Shown: positions 8,035 to 16,749, counted from the stretch's first letter. The stretch is DNA of 58,848 nucleotides from Solirubrobacteraceae bacterium (GCA_030447785.1 JAUJOF010000009.1:75255-134102); one strand, 5' to 3'. Notes: generated by a model not told the origin, from the letters alone. Translations and numbers: made by a program.

Positions 8035-8979
8035 GTGCGCGCGATCGCCATCGAGCAGTTCGGCGGGCGGGACCGGATGGCCGTCATGGACCTGCCCGAT
8101 CCCAAGGTCGGGCCCGACAGCGTGCTCGTGCGCGTGGCGGCCGCCGGGCTGAACCCCGTGGACTGGAAGCTGCGCGAAGGCGGCCTGGACGCCCGCTTCC
8201 CCCACCGCTTCCCGGTCATCCTCGGCTGGGACGCCGCCGGCGTGGTCGAGCAGGTGGGCCCGGCGGTGGTGGACCACCAGCCCGGCGACGAGGTCTACGT
8301 CTACGCGCGCAAGACCGAGGTCTCGGAGGGCACCTACGCCGAGCTGCTGTCCGTGCCCGACGGCATGGTGGCCCGCGCGCCGTCGTCCCTGTCGCCGACG
8401 CAGGCGGGCGCGGTGCCGCTGGCCGGGCTGACCGCGCTGCAGGCGCTCGACGAGGCGCTGGGCGTGGGCGAGGGCGACACCGTGGTCGTGCAGGCCGCAG
8501 CCGGCGGGGTGGGGCACTTCGCCGTCCAGATCGCCGCCGCGCGCGGCGCGCGGGTCGTGGGCGTCGCCTCCGCGCGCAACCAGGACTTCGTGCGCTCGCT
8601 GGGTGCCGAGGTCGTGGTCGACCACCACGAGGGGTCCGTCGCCGACCAGGTGCGCGAGCACCACCCCGGGGGCGTGGACGCGCTCTTCGACATCTTCGGC
8701 GGCGACGGCCTGGCCGACGCGCGCAGCGTGCTGCGCGAAGGCGGCCGGGTGACGTCCCTGGCCGACACCGATCCCGCCGGCGACCGCGACGATCTGTCGG
8801 GACGCTACGTCTTCGTGCGCCCCAGCGCCCCCGGCCTCGTCGAGCTGACCCGACTCGTCGATGCCGGCCAGCTGCGGGTCGAGATCGCCGGGCGCTACCC
8901 GCTCGACCAGGTGGTCGCCGCCCACGAGCGCCTCGAGGACGGCCACGTGCGCGGCAAGCTCGTGCTCGAGGTCGCCTGA
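8035..8979 (+). CDS. NADP-dependent alcohol dehydrogenase, quinone-oxidoreductase-like (MDR)
   Basis: 314 aa from GTG 8035. It is a medium-chain dehydrogenase/reductase without the structural-zinc loop. The catalytic-domain opening AIAIEQFGGRDRMAVMDLP is followed by GWDAAGVVEQVGP. The Rossmann nucleotide site is VVVQAAAGGVGHFAVQIA (AxxGGVG) near residues 145-162. It ends DGHVRGKLVLEVA, as in zinc-independent quinone reductases. The substrate is unknown. TAGCAC (8022-8027) lies 7 nt before the GTG. Confidence 0.88.
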   Translation: MRAIAIEQFGGRDRMAVMDLPDPKVGPDSVLVRVAAAGLNPVDWKLREGGLDARFPHRFPVILGWDAAGVVEQVGPAVVDHQPGDEVYVYARKTEVSEGTYAELLSVPDGMVARAPSSLSPTQAGAVPLAGLTALQALDEALGVGEGDTVVVQAAAGGVGHFAVQIAAARGARVVGVASARNQDFVRSLGAEVVVDHHEGSVADQVREHHPGGVDALFDIFGGDGLADARSVLREGGRVTSLADTDPAGDRDDLSGRYVFVRPSAPGLVELTRLVDAGQLRVEIAGRYPLDQVVAAHERLEDGHVRGKLVLEVA

Positions 8980-8987
8980 GCCTCCGG

Positions 8988-9311
8988 CTACCCCGCCGCC
9001 GGCTGGGGACGCCAGACGCGCGGGCGGGGGGCACGGCGGCGAAGTCGAGGCGGGGAGGACCGGTGCCGGCGCAGTTGCGCCGCGCGCAGCTCGAGCAGCT
9101 CCACGAGGTGGGCGGTCGGGTGGAAGGGGTCGGCCACGACCGACGGCCGCCCCATCACGATCGCCGCCCGGATCTCGCCCGCCTCCTGCGCCACCAGCGC
9201 GGGACCAGCCGGGATGCGGACGCTGTCGCGCTCGGCCAGGCGGCGCAGCGCGGCCTCGTCGCCCGGCTGCGCCCAGCGCACGGTCACCGCGTCGGCCCGC
9301 CCGACCGTCAC
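8988..9311 (-). CDS. small GNAT-like protein
   Basis: 107 aa from GTG 9311. VTVRWAQPGDEAALRRLAERD resembles the first strand and helix of GNAT acetyltransferases, followed by PALVAQEAGEIRAAIVMGRP and ADPFHPTAHLVELLELRAAQL. The acetyl-CoA loop is not evident, so it is a short or degenerate member. The start codon overlaps the stop of the upstream sigma-amidotransferase gene as GTGA, which suggests coupled translation and a shared operon. The C-terminal 30 residues are Arg/Pro-rich. Confidence 0.6.
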   Translation of the reverse strand: MTVGRADAVTVRWAQPGDEAALRRLAERDSVRIPAGPALVAQEAGEIRAAIVMGRPSVVADPFHPTAHLVELLELRAAQLRRHRSSPPRLRRRAPRPRVWRPQPAAG

Positions 9312-10435
9312 GCCGCCCTCCGTGCGGCGGCGACGACCAGCGCGTCGGCGATCCGGCGACCGGCCCGTCCGGCGGGCGCGTGCTCGGGGTGCCACTGCAG
9401 CCCCAGCGTGAGGACCGGCCGGGGCAGCTCGACCATCTCCACCAGCCCCTCCGGCGAGGTCGCCGTGACGCCCACGCCCCGGCCCAGACGGCGCAGCGCC
9501 TGGTGGTGGCCGCTGGAGACCTCCGGCCGGCGGCCGAGCACGCGCCGCGCCACCGTCTCGGGCCGGGTCTCGATGAGGTGCGGATCGCGGCGGTGGGAGA
9601 AGGCCGCCGCGCCGTCCTCCTCGACGTCCTGGTAGAGGGTGCCGCCCAGGATCACGTTGAGCAGCTGGTGGCCGCGGCAGACGCCGACGATCGGCAGATC
9701 GAGCGCCAGCGCGGCGCGCAGCGCGCGCACGTCGCGGCGGTCGCGCCGCAGGTCGGGGCCGACGATGGCCCTGCGCGGCCGCTCGCCGTACAGGCCCGGA
9801 TCGATGTCGGCGAGGCTTCCGCTCAGCACGAAGGCGTCCGCCGCGGCCAGCTGTCGTTCGGCGTCGGCCTCGCCCAGGAGGCGCACGTCCGCTCCCGAGT
9901 CCCCCAGCCAGGTGGCGTACAGGCCGGGATCCTCGCGCGCCAGCAGGAGGACGACGGGTCGGCGATCGGGGCGAGCCCCGCGGTAGGCGGCGGCGAAGCG
10001 CCGGCGCGCGCGCTCGACGCGCTTGCGTGCCGCCTCGGGACTCAGATCGAGCAGCGCGCCGATCTCGGCGTGCGAGAGTCCGGCCTCCAGGCGTAGCAAG
10101 ACCACCAGGCGCTCGTGCGCGGACAGGCGCGCGAGGGCCTCGCGCGCGGCCACGACCTCGAGCCCGTCGGGCTGCGCGCCGCTGCCCGCGGCGTCGGACA
10201 GCTCCTCCCACCGGCGGGGCCCGCGCCGGCGCAGCTCGTCGACAGCCAGGTTGGAGGCCGTCCGATACAGCCAGGCCGCCTGCTGTGCGGCATCGAGGTG
10301 GACCGGCGCGTGGCGCCACGCGCGTAGGAAGGCCTCCTGGCAGAGATCCTCGGCCGTCTCGCGCGAGCCGACCATCCGCTCGACCCGATGGCGCAGACGG
10401 TCGCGATGCTCGTGGAACAGTCCCTCGATGGTCAT
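9308..10435 (-). CDS. ECF sigma factor fused to class I glutamine amidotransferase (peptidase C26)
   Basis: 375 aa in one uninterrupted frame from ATG 10435. Residues 1-150 are an ECF sigma factor: region 2 (AEDLCQEAFLRAW, WLYRTASNLAVDELRR) and region 4 (ALARLSAHERLVVLLRLEA, HAEIGALLDLSPEAARKRV). After a linker of about 8 residues, residues 158-375 are a PuuD-like amidotransferase with a complete triad: Cys253 in GVCRGHQ, His349 and Glu351 in LQWHPEH. PuuD-type enzymes hydrolyse gamma-glutamyl amides such as gamma-glutamyl-GABA. A plausible but unproven idea is that the enzyme half senses a metabolite and controls the sigma half. No anti-sigma gene is adjacent. No clear ribosome site is seen. 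Confidence 0.85.
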   Translation of the reverse strand: MTIEGLFHEHRDRLRHRVERMVGSRETAEDLCQEAFLRAWRHAPVHLDAAQQAAWLYRTASNLAVDELRRRGPRRWEELSDAAGSGAQPDGLEVVAAREALARLSAHERLVVLLRLEAGLSHAEIGALLDLSPEAARKRVERARRRFAAAYRGARPDRRPVVLLLAREDPGLYATWLGDSGADVRLLGEADAERQLAAADAFVLSGSLADIDPGLYGERPRRAIVGPDLRRDRRDVRALRAALALDLPIVGVCRGHQLLNVILGGTLYQDVEEDGAAAFSHRRDPHLIETRPETVARRVLGRRPEVSSGHHQALRRLGRGVGVTATSPEGLVEMVELPRPVLTLGLQWHPEHAPAGRAGRRIADALVVAAARRAA

Positions 10436-10564
10436 CAACCATGGAGACGTAGCAGGGCGCCGCAACCGGACACGGTGCGGGCCGGTGCGGTCCAGCTCCC
10501 GCCCGTTGCGACGCTCGGGTTCGCGTTCAGCCCTCCAAGCTGCCGCCCATGCGGACATACACGT

Positions 10565-10592
10565 GAGCGGCCCGCCGGATGGCGGGCCGCTC
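10565..10592 (-). terminator. GC-rich terminator-like hairpin after the nuclease gene
   Basis: GAGCGGCCCGCC and GGCGGGCCGCTC form a perfect 12-bp stem around the loop GGAT, 29 bp downstream of the nuclease stop. No U-run follows, as is usual for hairpin terminators in very GC-rich actinobacteria. Confidence 0.65.
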
Positions 10593-10621
10593 GGGGGAGG
10601 GAGCTGCGGCGGTGAGGGAAG

Positions 10622-12298
10622 TCAGCGCGCGTCCAGGTAGGCGATCAGGGGGTCGTGGTCACTGACCGCGAACGCGCTCGTCGGGTCGTCGTCGAAGACC
10701 GGGAAGGGGGTGTCGCCGTCGATCTTGGGCGAGTCGACGACGCGCACGGCGCGGACCAGGTCGCCGGAGACCACGATGTGGTCGAGGAACTGCACCCGGC
10801 CCTGGAACACGAAGCTGAAGCGCCGGTCGGGGTGGATGCGATCGACGGTGTTGGCGTAAGGCCCAGCGGTGAGGATCTCGAGGGTGGGCGAGTCGCGGAA
10901 GGCGTTGAAGTCGCCGACCAGCACCACGCGCTCCAGGCCCGCCACCTCCCGGCGCAGGACCTGGGCCTGCTCGACGCGGCAGGGCTCGAAGAAGTCGTTG
11001 GCCTCGGTGCCGCCGAACTTGCTCTTGAAGTGGTTGACCACCACGGTGTGGGTCTTGCCGCCGGGCGGGGATACGTCCACGGCCAGCGGCACACGGTCGT
11101 AGACCAGGTTGCGACTCGCCCCCGCCGAGCACCGCCCGTCGCTCACCGCGTCGGGGGCGAGTTGGCGCACGTTGGCGTAGTCCACGCGCGAGGCGTCGAT
11201 GAGGAAGCCCACGTCGATGCCGCGGGTGTCGTTGCCCTCGCGCAGCACCGCCTCGTAGCGGCCCTCCCGTCCCCGGGAGCGCAGCAGCGCGTTGATCTCG
11301 TCGGCGATCTCCTCGAGCAGCTCGAGGTTCTCGACCTCCTGGACGCCCAGCACCGCCGGCGTGCGCAGCCAGTCGACCACTGCGCGGGCCACCTTGGCCT
11401 GCTCGACCTCCTGGGCCTCCTCGGAGGCCGTGGGCACGTTGGGGCCCGTGGTGTTGGTGGGATCGGCGTCGAAGACGTTCTCGAGGTTGAAGGTGGCCAC
11501 CCCGAAGGTGTCCCGGGGCTGCTTGCGGATGTCGACCGGCCGGCGATCGGGCCCGCGGACCTCGACGGCGTCGGGGTTGGACACCAGCAGCTTGTAGTTG
11601 GAGAAGGTGTAGGCCAGCGGGCCGACCGCCCCGGCGACGTGGTCGAAGGCGAACGCGCTCACGGTGCCACCGCCCACCAGCCCGCCGTCCAGCGCGAGCA
11701 CGTCGGGCTCGTCCTCGGTGCGCCGCACCCGCGTCCCGGTGCCGCCCGGGGTCAGGAAGGTCTCCCCGAACTTGTTGGTGCCCACGTAGGTGCGGCCCTT
11801 GCGCAGCTCGACGCGCATGTGCTCCAGGCGCTCGTAGGAGCCCTTCTTGAGCACGACCGGCTCGGGCAGGGGGTTGTCCTGCGAGAGGACATCGACCTTG
11901 TCGAAGCGGGTGTCGTCGGCGCGGATCTGCGTGGAGTCGAAGAACTCCGACACGTCACCGGTGACCTGCACCTCGTCGCCGGGCTCGGGCAGCGGAAAGC
12001 GGGGGAAGCGCGTGTTGGAGGTGGCGGTGAAGACGAAGATGCCGTCCGAGGTGGCCGCCCGGTCGTCGCAGCCCGGATCCTGGATCCAGAAGCCGTCGGG
12101 CTCGCGGGCGAAGACGATCCCCGTGGTGGTGGCGGTCTGACCGCTGGCGTTGCCCGACCCGGGCGCCAGCGGGGAGCGGTCCGCCGCGGACTGGATCGCG
12201 CAGATCGGCGTGCGCTCTGCGCCCTGCCCGCCCGCGGGTACGGCCAGGAAGAGCGACACGATCAGAGCGGCGGGCAGCAGCAGGCGGCGGAGGATCAT
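10622..12298 (-). CDS. secreted endonuclease/exonuclease/phosphatase-family nuclease
   Basis: 558 aa from ATG 12298. This start is preferred over ATG 12325 because AGGAGA lies 6 nt upstream and the protein then begins with a signal peptide (MILRRLLLPAALIVSLFLAV). Residues about 30-240 form an OB-fold-like region (GIVFAREPDGFWIQDPG, GDEVQVTGDVSEF) as in ExeM-type extracellular nucleases. The C-terminal half is an EEP catalytic domain: VATFNLENVFD, GVQEVENLE, NHFKSKFGG, VVLVGDFNAF and SDHDPLIAYL. It probably degrades extracellular DNA or RNA. It lies downstream of the glycerophosphodiesterase gene, so both may serve phosphate scavenging. Confidence 0.85.
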   Translation of the reverse strand: MILRRLLLPAALIVSLFLAVPAGGQGAERTPICAIQSAADRSPLAPGSGNASGQTATTTGIVFAREPDGFWIQDPGCDDRAATSDGIFVFTATSNTRFPRFPLPEPGDEVQVTGDVSEFFDSTQIRADDTRFDKVDVLSQDNPLPEPVVLKKGSYERLEHMRVELRKGRTYVGTNKFGETFLTPGGTGTRVRRTEDEPDVLALDGGLVGGGTVSAFAFDHVAGAVGPLAYTFSNYKLLVSNPDAVEVRGPDRRPVDIRKQPRDTFGVATFNLENVFDADPTNTTGPNVPTASEEAQEVEQAKVARAVVDWLRTPAVLGVQEVENLELLEEIADEINALLRSRGREGRYEAVLREGNDTRGIDVGFLIDASRVDYANVRQLAPDAVSDGRCSAGASRNLVYDRVPLAVDVSPPGGKTHTVVVNHFKSKFGGTEANDFFEPCRVEQAQVLRREVAGLERVVLVGDFNAFRDSPTLEILTAGPYANTVDRIHPDRRFSFVFQGRVQFLDHIVVSGDLVRAVRVVDSPKIDGDTPFPVFDDDPTSAFAVSDHDPLIAYLDAR

Positions 12299-12324
12299 CG
12301 GCTTCTCCTGGGCGGGGGTTGCCA

Positions 12325-13269
12325 TCAGACGCCCGCCACGCAGTCGGCGTGCGCCCGTGCGGCGCGCTTGGCGGCCTGCTTGCCGCCCACGGCGTCCTTG
12401 CCCAGGACCTCCTCGAGCCGGGCGGGGAAGTTGGCGAACATCCCGTCGACGCCGAGGTCGATCAGTGCGCGCATCTCCTCGGTCTCCTCCAGCGTGTAGG
12501 GATGGACGTCCAGGCAGCGTGCGTGGGCGGCCTGCACCAGCTCGGCGTCGACATCGGTCTTCGAGGGTCCGATGCCCACCGCGTACTCATCCACGGCGTC
12601 CAGGCGGGCCTGGATGCTCTCGCTTGTCTCCCGGCTGGAGAAGAGCTGGATCAGCGGCAGCGACGGCTCCAGGGCGCGGACGCGCAGCAGGCTCGCGGGG
12701 CTGAAGGACTGCACCAGCACCTGCCAGCGGCGCTGCGCGGGGCGCAGCAAGTGGTACTCCTCCAGCAGCGCCACCAGGCGCTCCTCCATGCGGTTGGCCC
12801 TGTCGGGGTTCTTGGTCTCGATGTAGTAGTTCGTACGGTGGCGGTAGCGGCGCAGGACCTCCTCCAACGTCGGGATGCGAAGGCCCACGTACTCCTCCCG
12901 CGCGCGCTCCGGGTAGCGCTCGTTGAACCACGAGCCCACGTCGCAGGTCTTGATCTGCTCGAGGGTCTTGGTGGCCACCGGCCCGCTGCAGTTCTCCGCC
13001 GGCCCGCGCGCGGTCCGGTCGAGGGTTTCGTCGTGGAGCACCACCAGCGTGCCGTCACTGGTCTGCTGGAGGTCCTGCTCGATGTAGTCGGCGCCCTGCT
13101 TCAGCGCGAGGTCGTAGGCGGCGAACGTGTGCTCGGGCGCCAGCCCCGAGGCACCGCGGTGAGCGATGTTCAGCACCTGATCGTTGTCGGGGGCGGGCCG
13201 GGCCGCCGCCCCGGCGGGAAGGGCGAGCAGGACGAGCGCGAGGGCGCCGCCCGTGAGGAAGGATCGCAT
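12325..13269 (-). CDS. secreted glycerophosphodiester phosphodiesterase
   Basis: 314 aa from ATG 13269, chosen because GGAGAG precedes it by a few bases and the protein opens with a signal peptide (MRSFLTGGALALVLLALPAG). The GDPD motif IAHRGASGLAPEHTF gives catalytic His and Arg; EQDLQQTSDGTLVVLHD gives the metal-binding E and D and the second His. ETKNPD and late GVDGMFANFP follow the family pattern. It hydrolyses glycerophosphodiesters to glycerol-3-phosphate outside the cell. The stop overlaps an upstream ATG of the nuclease frame by one base. Confidence 0.88.
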   Translation of the reverse strand: MRSFLTGGALALVLLALPAGAAARPAPDNDQVLNIAHRGASGLAPEHTFAAYDLALKQGADYIEQDLQQTSDGTLVVLHDETLDRTARGPAENCSGPVATKTLEQIKTCDVGSWFNERYPERAREEYVGLRIPTLEEVLRRYRHRTNYYIETKNPDRANRMEERLVALLEEYHLLRPAQRRWQVLVQSFSPASLLRVRALEPSLPLIQLFSSRETSESIQARLDAVDEYAVGIGPSKTDVDAELVQAAHARCLDVHPYTLEETEEMRALIDLGVDGMFANFPARLEEVLGKDAVGGKQAAKRAARAHADCVAGV

Positions 13270-13311
13270 GGCTCTCCGTGGCGAGGGGGACATCGGACCA
13301 CGGCACAGTTG

Positions 13312-13397
13312 CGCGTCGGAAGCCTCCGCGTGTTACCGGGATGCAAAGTTCTCCCGGTGGGAGTTGAGTGGGTTGAGCCGCACGGGGCTCGGCTTTT
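13312..13397 (+). promoter_or_regulatory. possible structured leader of the GGDEF-EAL gene
   Basis: Three hairpins in series are visible on the plus strand. The first is CGCG-t-CGGA/TCCG-CGTG with loop AGCC (13312-13332). The second is ACCGGG/CCCGGT (13335-13358), competing with CTCCC/GGGAG (13351-13363). The third is GAGCC/GGCTC (13375-13390), followed by ggcTTTT. The string ATGCAAAG between the second stem's arms resembles one conserved strand of the c-di-GMP-I riboswitch, but the full consensus is not met. The layout of folded region plus terminator-like hairpin ahead of a c-di-GMP gene is suggestive only. Confidence 0.25.
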
Positions 13398-13445
13398 CGT
13401 CCGGTCCACTTCTGTTCGCGGCCCCGCCGGACCGATGTTCCTGCC

Positions 13446-15400
13446 ATGAGCGACGCGCGGACCGCCGTGGCCCGCCGCCTTCCCGGCGAGGAGCCGGCCC
13501 GGCTTCTCTCCGCCAGGACGCAGCGGCTGCTCGACCACCTTCGGACGCTGCTCGAGCACCTACCCCAGGGGGCAACTGCTGCCCGAGCACATCTGGCGCC
13601 GCCGGCACGCGATGATCGTGGTCGTTCTCTGGTCCCACGTCATCGGCCTGCCGGCTTTCGGGCTGGCCACCGGCCAGTCGTTTGCGCACGTCCTGGGCGA
13701 GGGGGCGGTGATCGCGCTCGCCGCCTGGGTGGCCGGCTCGCAGCGGGTCGGCTTGAAGCTGCGGGTGGCGTCCGCCTCGTTCGGCCTCATCACCTCCTCG
13801 GCGGTGCTCGTGCATCTCTCCGGAGGCCTCATCGAATCGCACTTCCACTTCTTCGTGATGATCGGGCTGCTCACGCTGTATCAGGACTGGACGCCGTACC
13901 TCCTCGCCATCGGCTACGTGGTCCTCCACCACGGGCTCGGGGGCGTGCTGGCGCCCGAGACCGTCTACAACCATCCCGACGCGGTGGCGCACCCGTGGCG
14001 GTGGGCGCTGGTGCACGGGGCCTTCGTGCTCGCCGCGAGCGCGACCCACATCGTGGCCTGGCGAACGAACGAGAACCAGCTCCTGCGCGATCCTCTGACC
14101 GGCCTGCCCAGTCGGGTGCTGTTCCTGCGTCGGCTGACGGTGTCGCTCGAGCGCCTGCGCCGCCGACCCGGAGGCCGCGTGGCCGTGCTCTTCCTCGACC
14201 TCGACCGCTTCAAGGTGATCAACGACAGCCTCGGGCATCCGAGCGGCGACAGGCTGCTCGTGGCCGTCGCGGAGCGCCTGCGCCACGCCCTGCGCCGGCA
14301 AGAGACGCTTGCGCGCTTCGGCGGCGACGAGTTCGCGATCCTGTGCGAGGACATCGACGACCACCAGGACGCGATCGCCGTGGCCGAGCGGGTGCTCAAG
14401 TCCTTCGGCCTCCCATTTTCGCTCGAGGACCACGAGGCCGTCACCACGGCCAGCCTCGGTATCGCGGTGACCGCCTGTGCGGACCAGGACGGCGGCGACC
14501 TGATCCGAGACGCCGACGCGGCGATGTACCGCGCCAAGGAGCAGGGGGGCGGCCGCTACCTGCTCTTCGACGAGGTGACGCGCACGCGTGCCGTCCAGCG
14601 GCTGGAGATCGAGAATGCCCTGCGCGGGGCGCTCGAGCGCGACGAGTTCCGCGTCTTCTTCCAGCCCGAGGTCTCGGTGGATACCGAGGAGATCATCGGA
14701 CTCGAGGCGCTCGTGCGCTGGGAGCATCCCGAGCGGGGACTGCTCGCGCCTGGGGAGTTCATCGCCCTGGCCGAGGAGACCGGACTGATCGTGCCGATCG
14801 GCAGCTGGGTGCTCTCGGAGGCCTGCCGCCTCGCCCAGCCCTGGCAGGCCGGTCGCCCGGACGATGCACCGCTGACCTTGAGGGTGAACGTGTCCGCGCG
14901 CCAGCTCTCCGGCGGCGGCCTTCCCGCCATCGTGGCCGGGGGTGCTCGCCGAGAGCGAGATGGACCCCGCCCTGCTCTGCCTCGAGGTGACAGAGAGCGT
15001 GCTCATCGAGGATCCCGACTCCTCCACCACCACGCTCGCGGCGCTCAAGGCCCTAGGCGTGCAGCTCGCCGTCGACGACTTCGGGACCGGTTACTCGTCG
15101 CTGGAGTATCTGCGCCGCTTCCCGGTGGACTGCCTGAAGATCGACCGGTCGTACGTTCGCGGACTGCCCCACAGCTCAGAGGACACCGCCATCGTCGCCG
15201 CGGTGGTCGAGCTGGGCCACGCCTTGAGCCTCTCGGTGACCGCCGAGGGGGTCGAGAGCGCCGACCAGCTGGTCAACCTGCGAGCTCGTGGCTGTGACAG
15301 CGCCCAAGGGTTCCTCTTCGCCCGCCCCGAGCCACCCGAGGTGGTCGAGCAACTGCTCTGGCAGCGGCTGGCGCCGCCGCCGCTCGTCCAGGCCGGGTAG
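13446..15400 (+). pseudogene. membrane GGDEF-EAL c-di-GMP protein, frame broken twice
   Basis: Three frames must be joined: 13446 to G-run 13568-13572, on to G-run 14938-14942, then to stop 15400. Dropping one G at each run restores one protein of about 650 aa. It has five or six N-terminal membrane helices including LIESHFHFFVMIGLLTLYQDW. Next comes a GGDEF domain with intact ARFGGDEFAIL (no clear RxxD inhibitory site), then an EAL domain with EALVRW, DDFGTGYSSLEYL, KIDRSYV and AEGVE, all intact. It would both make and degrade c-di-GMP. Since both breaks are in G5 runs, sequencing error is likely; slippage-based switching is the alternative. Confidence 0.8.
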
Positions 15401-15431
15401 GGAAACGCCGGTCTCGGATCAGCAGTCGTCC

Positions 15432-15468
15432 GCCGACGAAGTCGGCCACCGTGCGTGCGCGGTAGCCT
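15432..15468 (+). promoter_or_regulatory. promoter with palindrome, first DUF2294 gene
   Basis: GCCGAC-GAA-GTCGGC (15432-15446) is a perfect 6-bp inverted repeat at the -35 position. TAGCCT (15463-15468) is the -10, ending 7 nt before GTG 15476. The palindrome's CCGACGAAGTCG recurs upstream of the M23 peptidase gene. A repressor or activator site is inferred. Confidence 0.4.
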
Positions 15469-15475
15469 GTGGGAG

Positions 15476-15967
15476 GTGATGGTGGATCGCCACGACGAGC
15501 CGGTGCGCGAAGGGCAGCGCGGCGGGGACCTGCTGGCGCGCATCTCCACGGAGATGACCCGGGCGCAGAAGAAGTACTTCGGGGTGGGACCGACGTCGAC
15601 GAAGTCCTACATGCTCGACGACTTCCTGATGATCGTCATGCGCGGCAGCCAGACGGTGGCCGAGAAGACGATGCTCGACTTCGGGGAACACGACCTCGTG
15701 CGCGCCTTCCGGCAGGCCTTCGAGAACCAGATGACCGCAAAGCTCACCGGCATGATCGAGGAGCTGACCGGTCGCAAGGTGCTGGGCTACCAGAGCCAGA
15801 TCGTGTTCGAGCCCGAGGTCGTGGTCGAGTTGTTCTTCTTCGACCGGGGTGCGGGGGCGCCCGAGGTCAGCGCGACCGCCGAGGGACAGCTCGATGACCC
15901 CACTATCGGCGAAGTGGCCTTCGGGGTCGAGCAGGAGGACGTGTCGGGGCACATACCCGTCGACTGA
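15476..15967 (+). CDS. DUF2294 family protein (first copy)
   Basis: 163 aa from GTG 15476, chosen because TAGCCT ends 7 nt upstream; ATG 15479 is the next codon. The conserved DUF2294 order is visible: LLARISTEMTRAQKKYFGVGP, KSYMLDDFLMIVMRG, FRQAFENQMTAKLTGMIEELTGRKVLGYQSQI. The C-terminus EVVVELFFFDRG ends the domain, and an acidic tail follows. The biochemical role of DUF2294 is not known to me. A second, diverged copy lies 300 bp downstream; the 300 bp between them (15968-16278) holds no gene I can support. Confidence 0.75.
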   Translation: MMVDRHDEPVREGQRGGDLLARISTEMTRAQKKYFGVGPTSTKSYMLDDFLMIVMRGSQTVAEKTMLDFGEHDLVRAFRQAFENQMTAKLTGMIEELTGRKVLGYQSQIVFEPEVVVELFFFDRGAGAPEVSATAEGQLDDPTIGEVAFGVEQEDVSGHIPVD

Positions 15968-16278
15968 TCGCGGCGCCAGCTGCAGCCACGGGTCAGCGCA
16001 GGCCCGTAGGGTCCCCAAGACGCCGGCAGCGCGCCTCCCGCGATGGGCGAAGCGCATCCGGGGTAGCTGGCCGCCGCGGCGGGCCGGCAACGCCCGCGTC
16101 CCGAGGCGCCTGACGGCCGGGCGGGATCGACTCGCCGCCTTCTACACCGCGGGCCAGGGGCGGCGCAGCGCGATGCGAGGTGAGCGCCCGAGAAGGCAGG
16201 AGGGAATGTGGCGCTCGTCATCCGGGCGCCGACGGGTCTCCTGGGAGGTAGAGGACCGACCCCAGAGAGGACCTTGCC

Positions 16279-16749
16279 GTGGGCCGCTCACCAGATCTGG
16301 ATGTTCCGTCGCGCCCGCCGACCACCCATGGCCGTGCTCCGGCGAGCGAGCGCTTCGCTCCGGCGAGCGAGCGCTTCGACGGCCGTCTGAACGCCGCCCT
16401 CTCCACCGCGGTGGTGGGCATCTTCCGCGACTATCTGGGTCGGGGACCCACCAGAGCACGGGCGTCCATCCGCGACAACGTCGTGGTCGTGGTGCTCGAG
16501 GACACGCTGACCAAGGCCGAGAAGGCGCTCGTGGACCAGGGCCAGGTAGAGGCCACGATGCAGATGCGCCGCGCCCTCCAGGAGACGATGCGCAACGCCC
16601 TCACCGACGCCGTGACCCAGCTGACCGAACGGCAGGTCATCGCCTTCATGAGCGATAACCACCCCGATCCCGACTACGCTGCCGAGGTGTTCGTGCTGGA
16701 GCCCGTCCCCGCCCAGGACGGGCGTCTCCCGGTGGAGGCAAGCACCTGA
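16279..16749 (+). CDS. DUF2294 family protein (second copy)
   Basis: 156 aa from GTG 16279 with a weak AGAGG 10 nt upstream. After a disordered N-terminus of about 33 residues containing a tandem repeat (APASERF twice), the DUF2294 domain follows: VVGIFRDYLGRGPTRARASI, NVVVVVLEDTLTKAEKAL, RRALQETMRNALTDAVTQLT, RQVIAFMSDNHPDPDYAAEV. Its last 76 bp overlap the convergent STAS gene. The function is unknown. Two different paralogues side by side suggest they act together or form a heteromer. Confidence 0.75.
   Translation: MGRSPDLDVPSRPPTTHGRAPASERFAPASERFDGRLNAALSTAVVGIFRDYLGRGPTRARASIRDNVVVVVLEDTLTKAEKALVDQGQVEATMQMRRALQETMRNALTDAVTQLTERQVIAFMSDNHPDPDYAAEVFVLEPVPAQDGRLPVEAST
16336..16377 (+). 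repeat. 21-bp exact tandem duplication in the second DUF2294 gene
   Basis: GCTCCGGCGAGCGAGCGCTTC occurs twice back to back (16336-16356 and 16357-16377), coding for a repeated 7-residue stretch in the disordered N-terminus. The copies are identical, so the event is recent or the repeat unstable; 21 bp keeps the frame. Confidence 0.9.

Noticed and set aside
10655..12499. 614-codon plus-strand open frame opposite the secreted nuclease
   Set aside because: Antisense shadow; the minus strand has a signal peptide, ribosome site and full catalytic motifs.
16207..16390. Short frames beginning after GGAGGGA at 16200
   Set aside because: The ribosome-site-like string is attractive, but the 60-residue product is low-complexity and overlaps the DUF2294 start; nothing supports translation.
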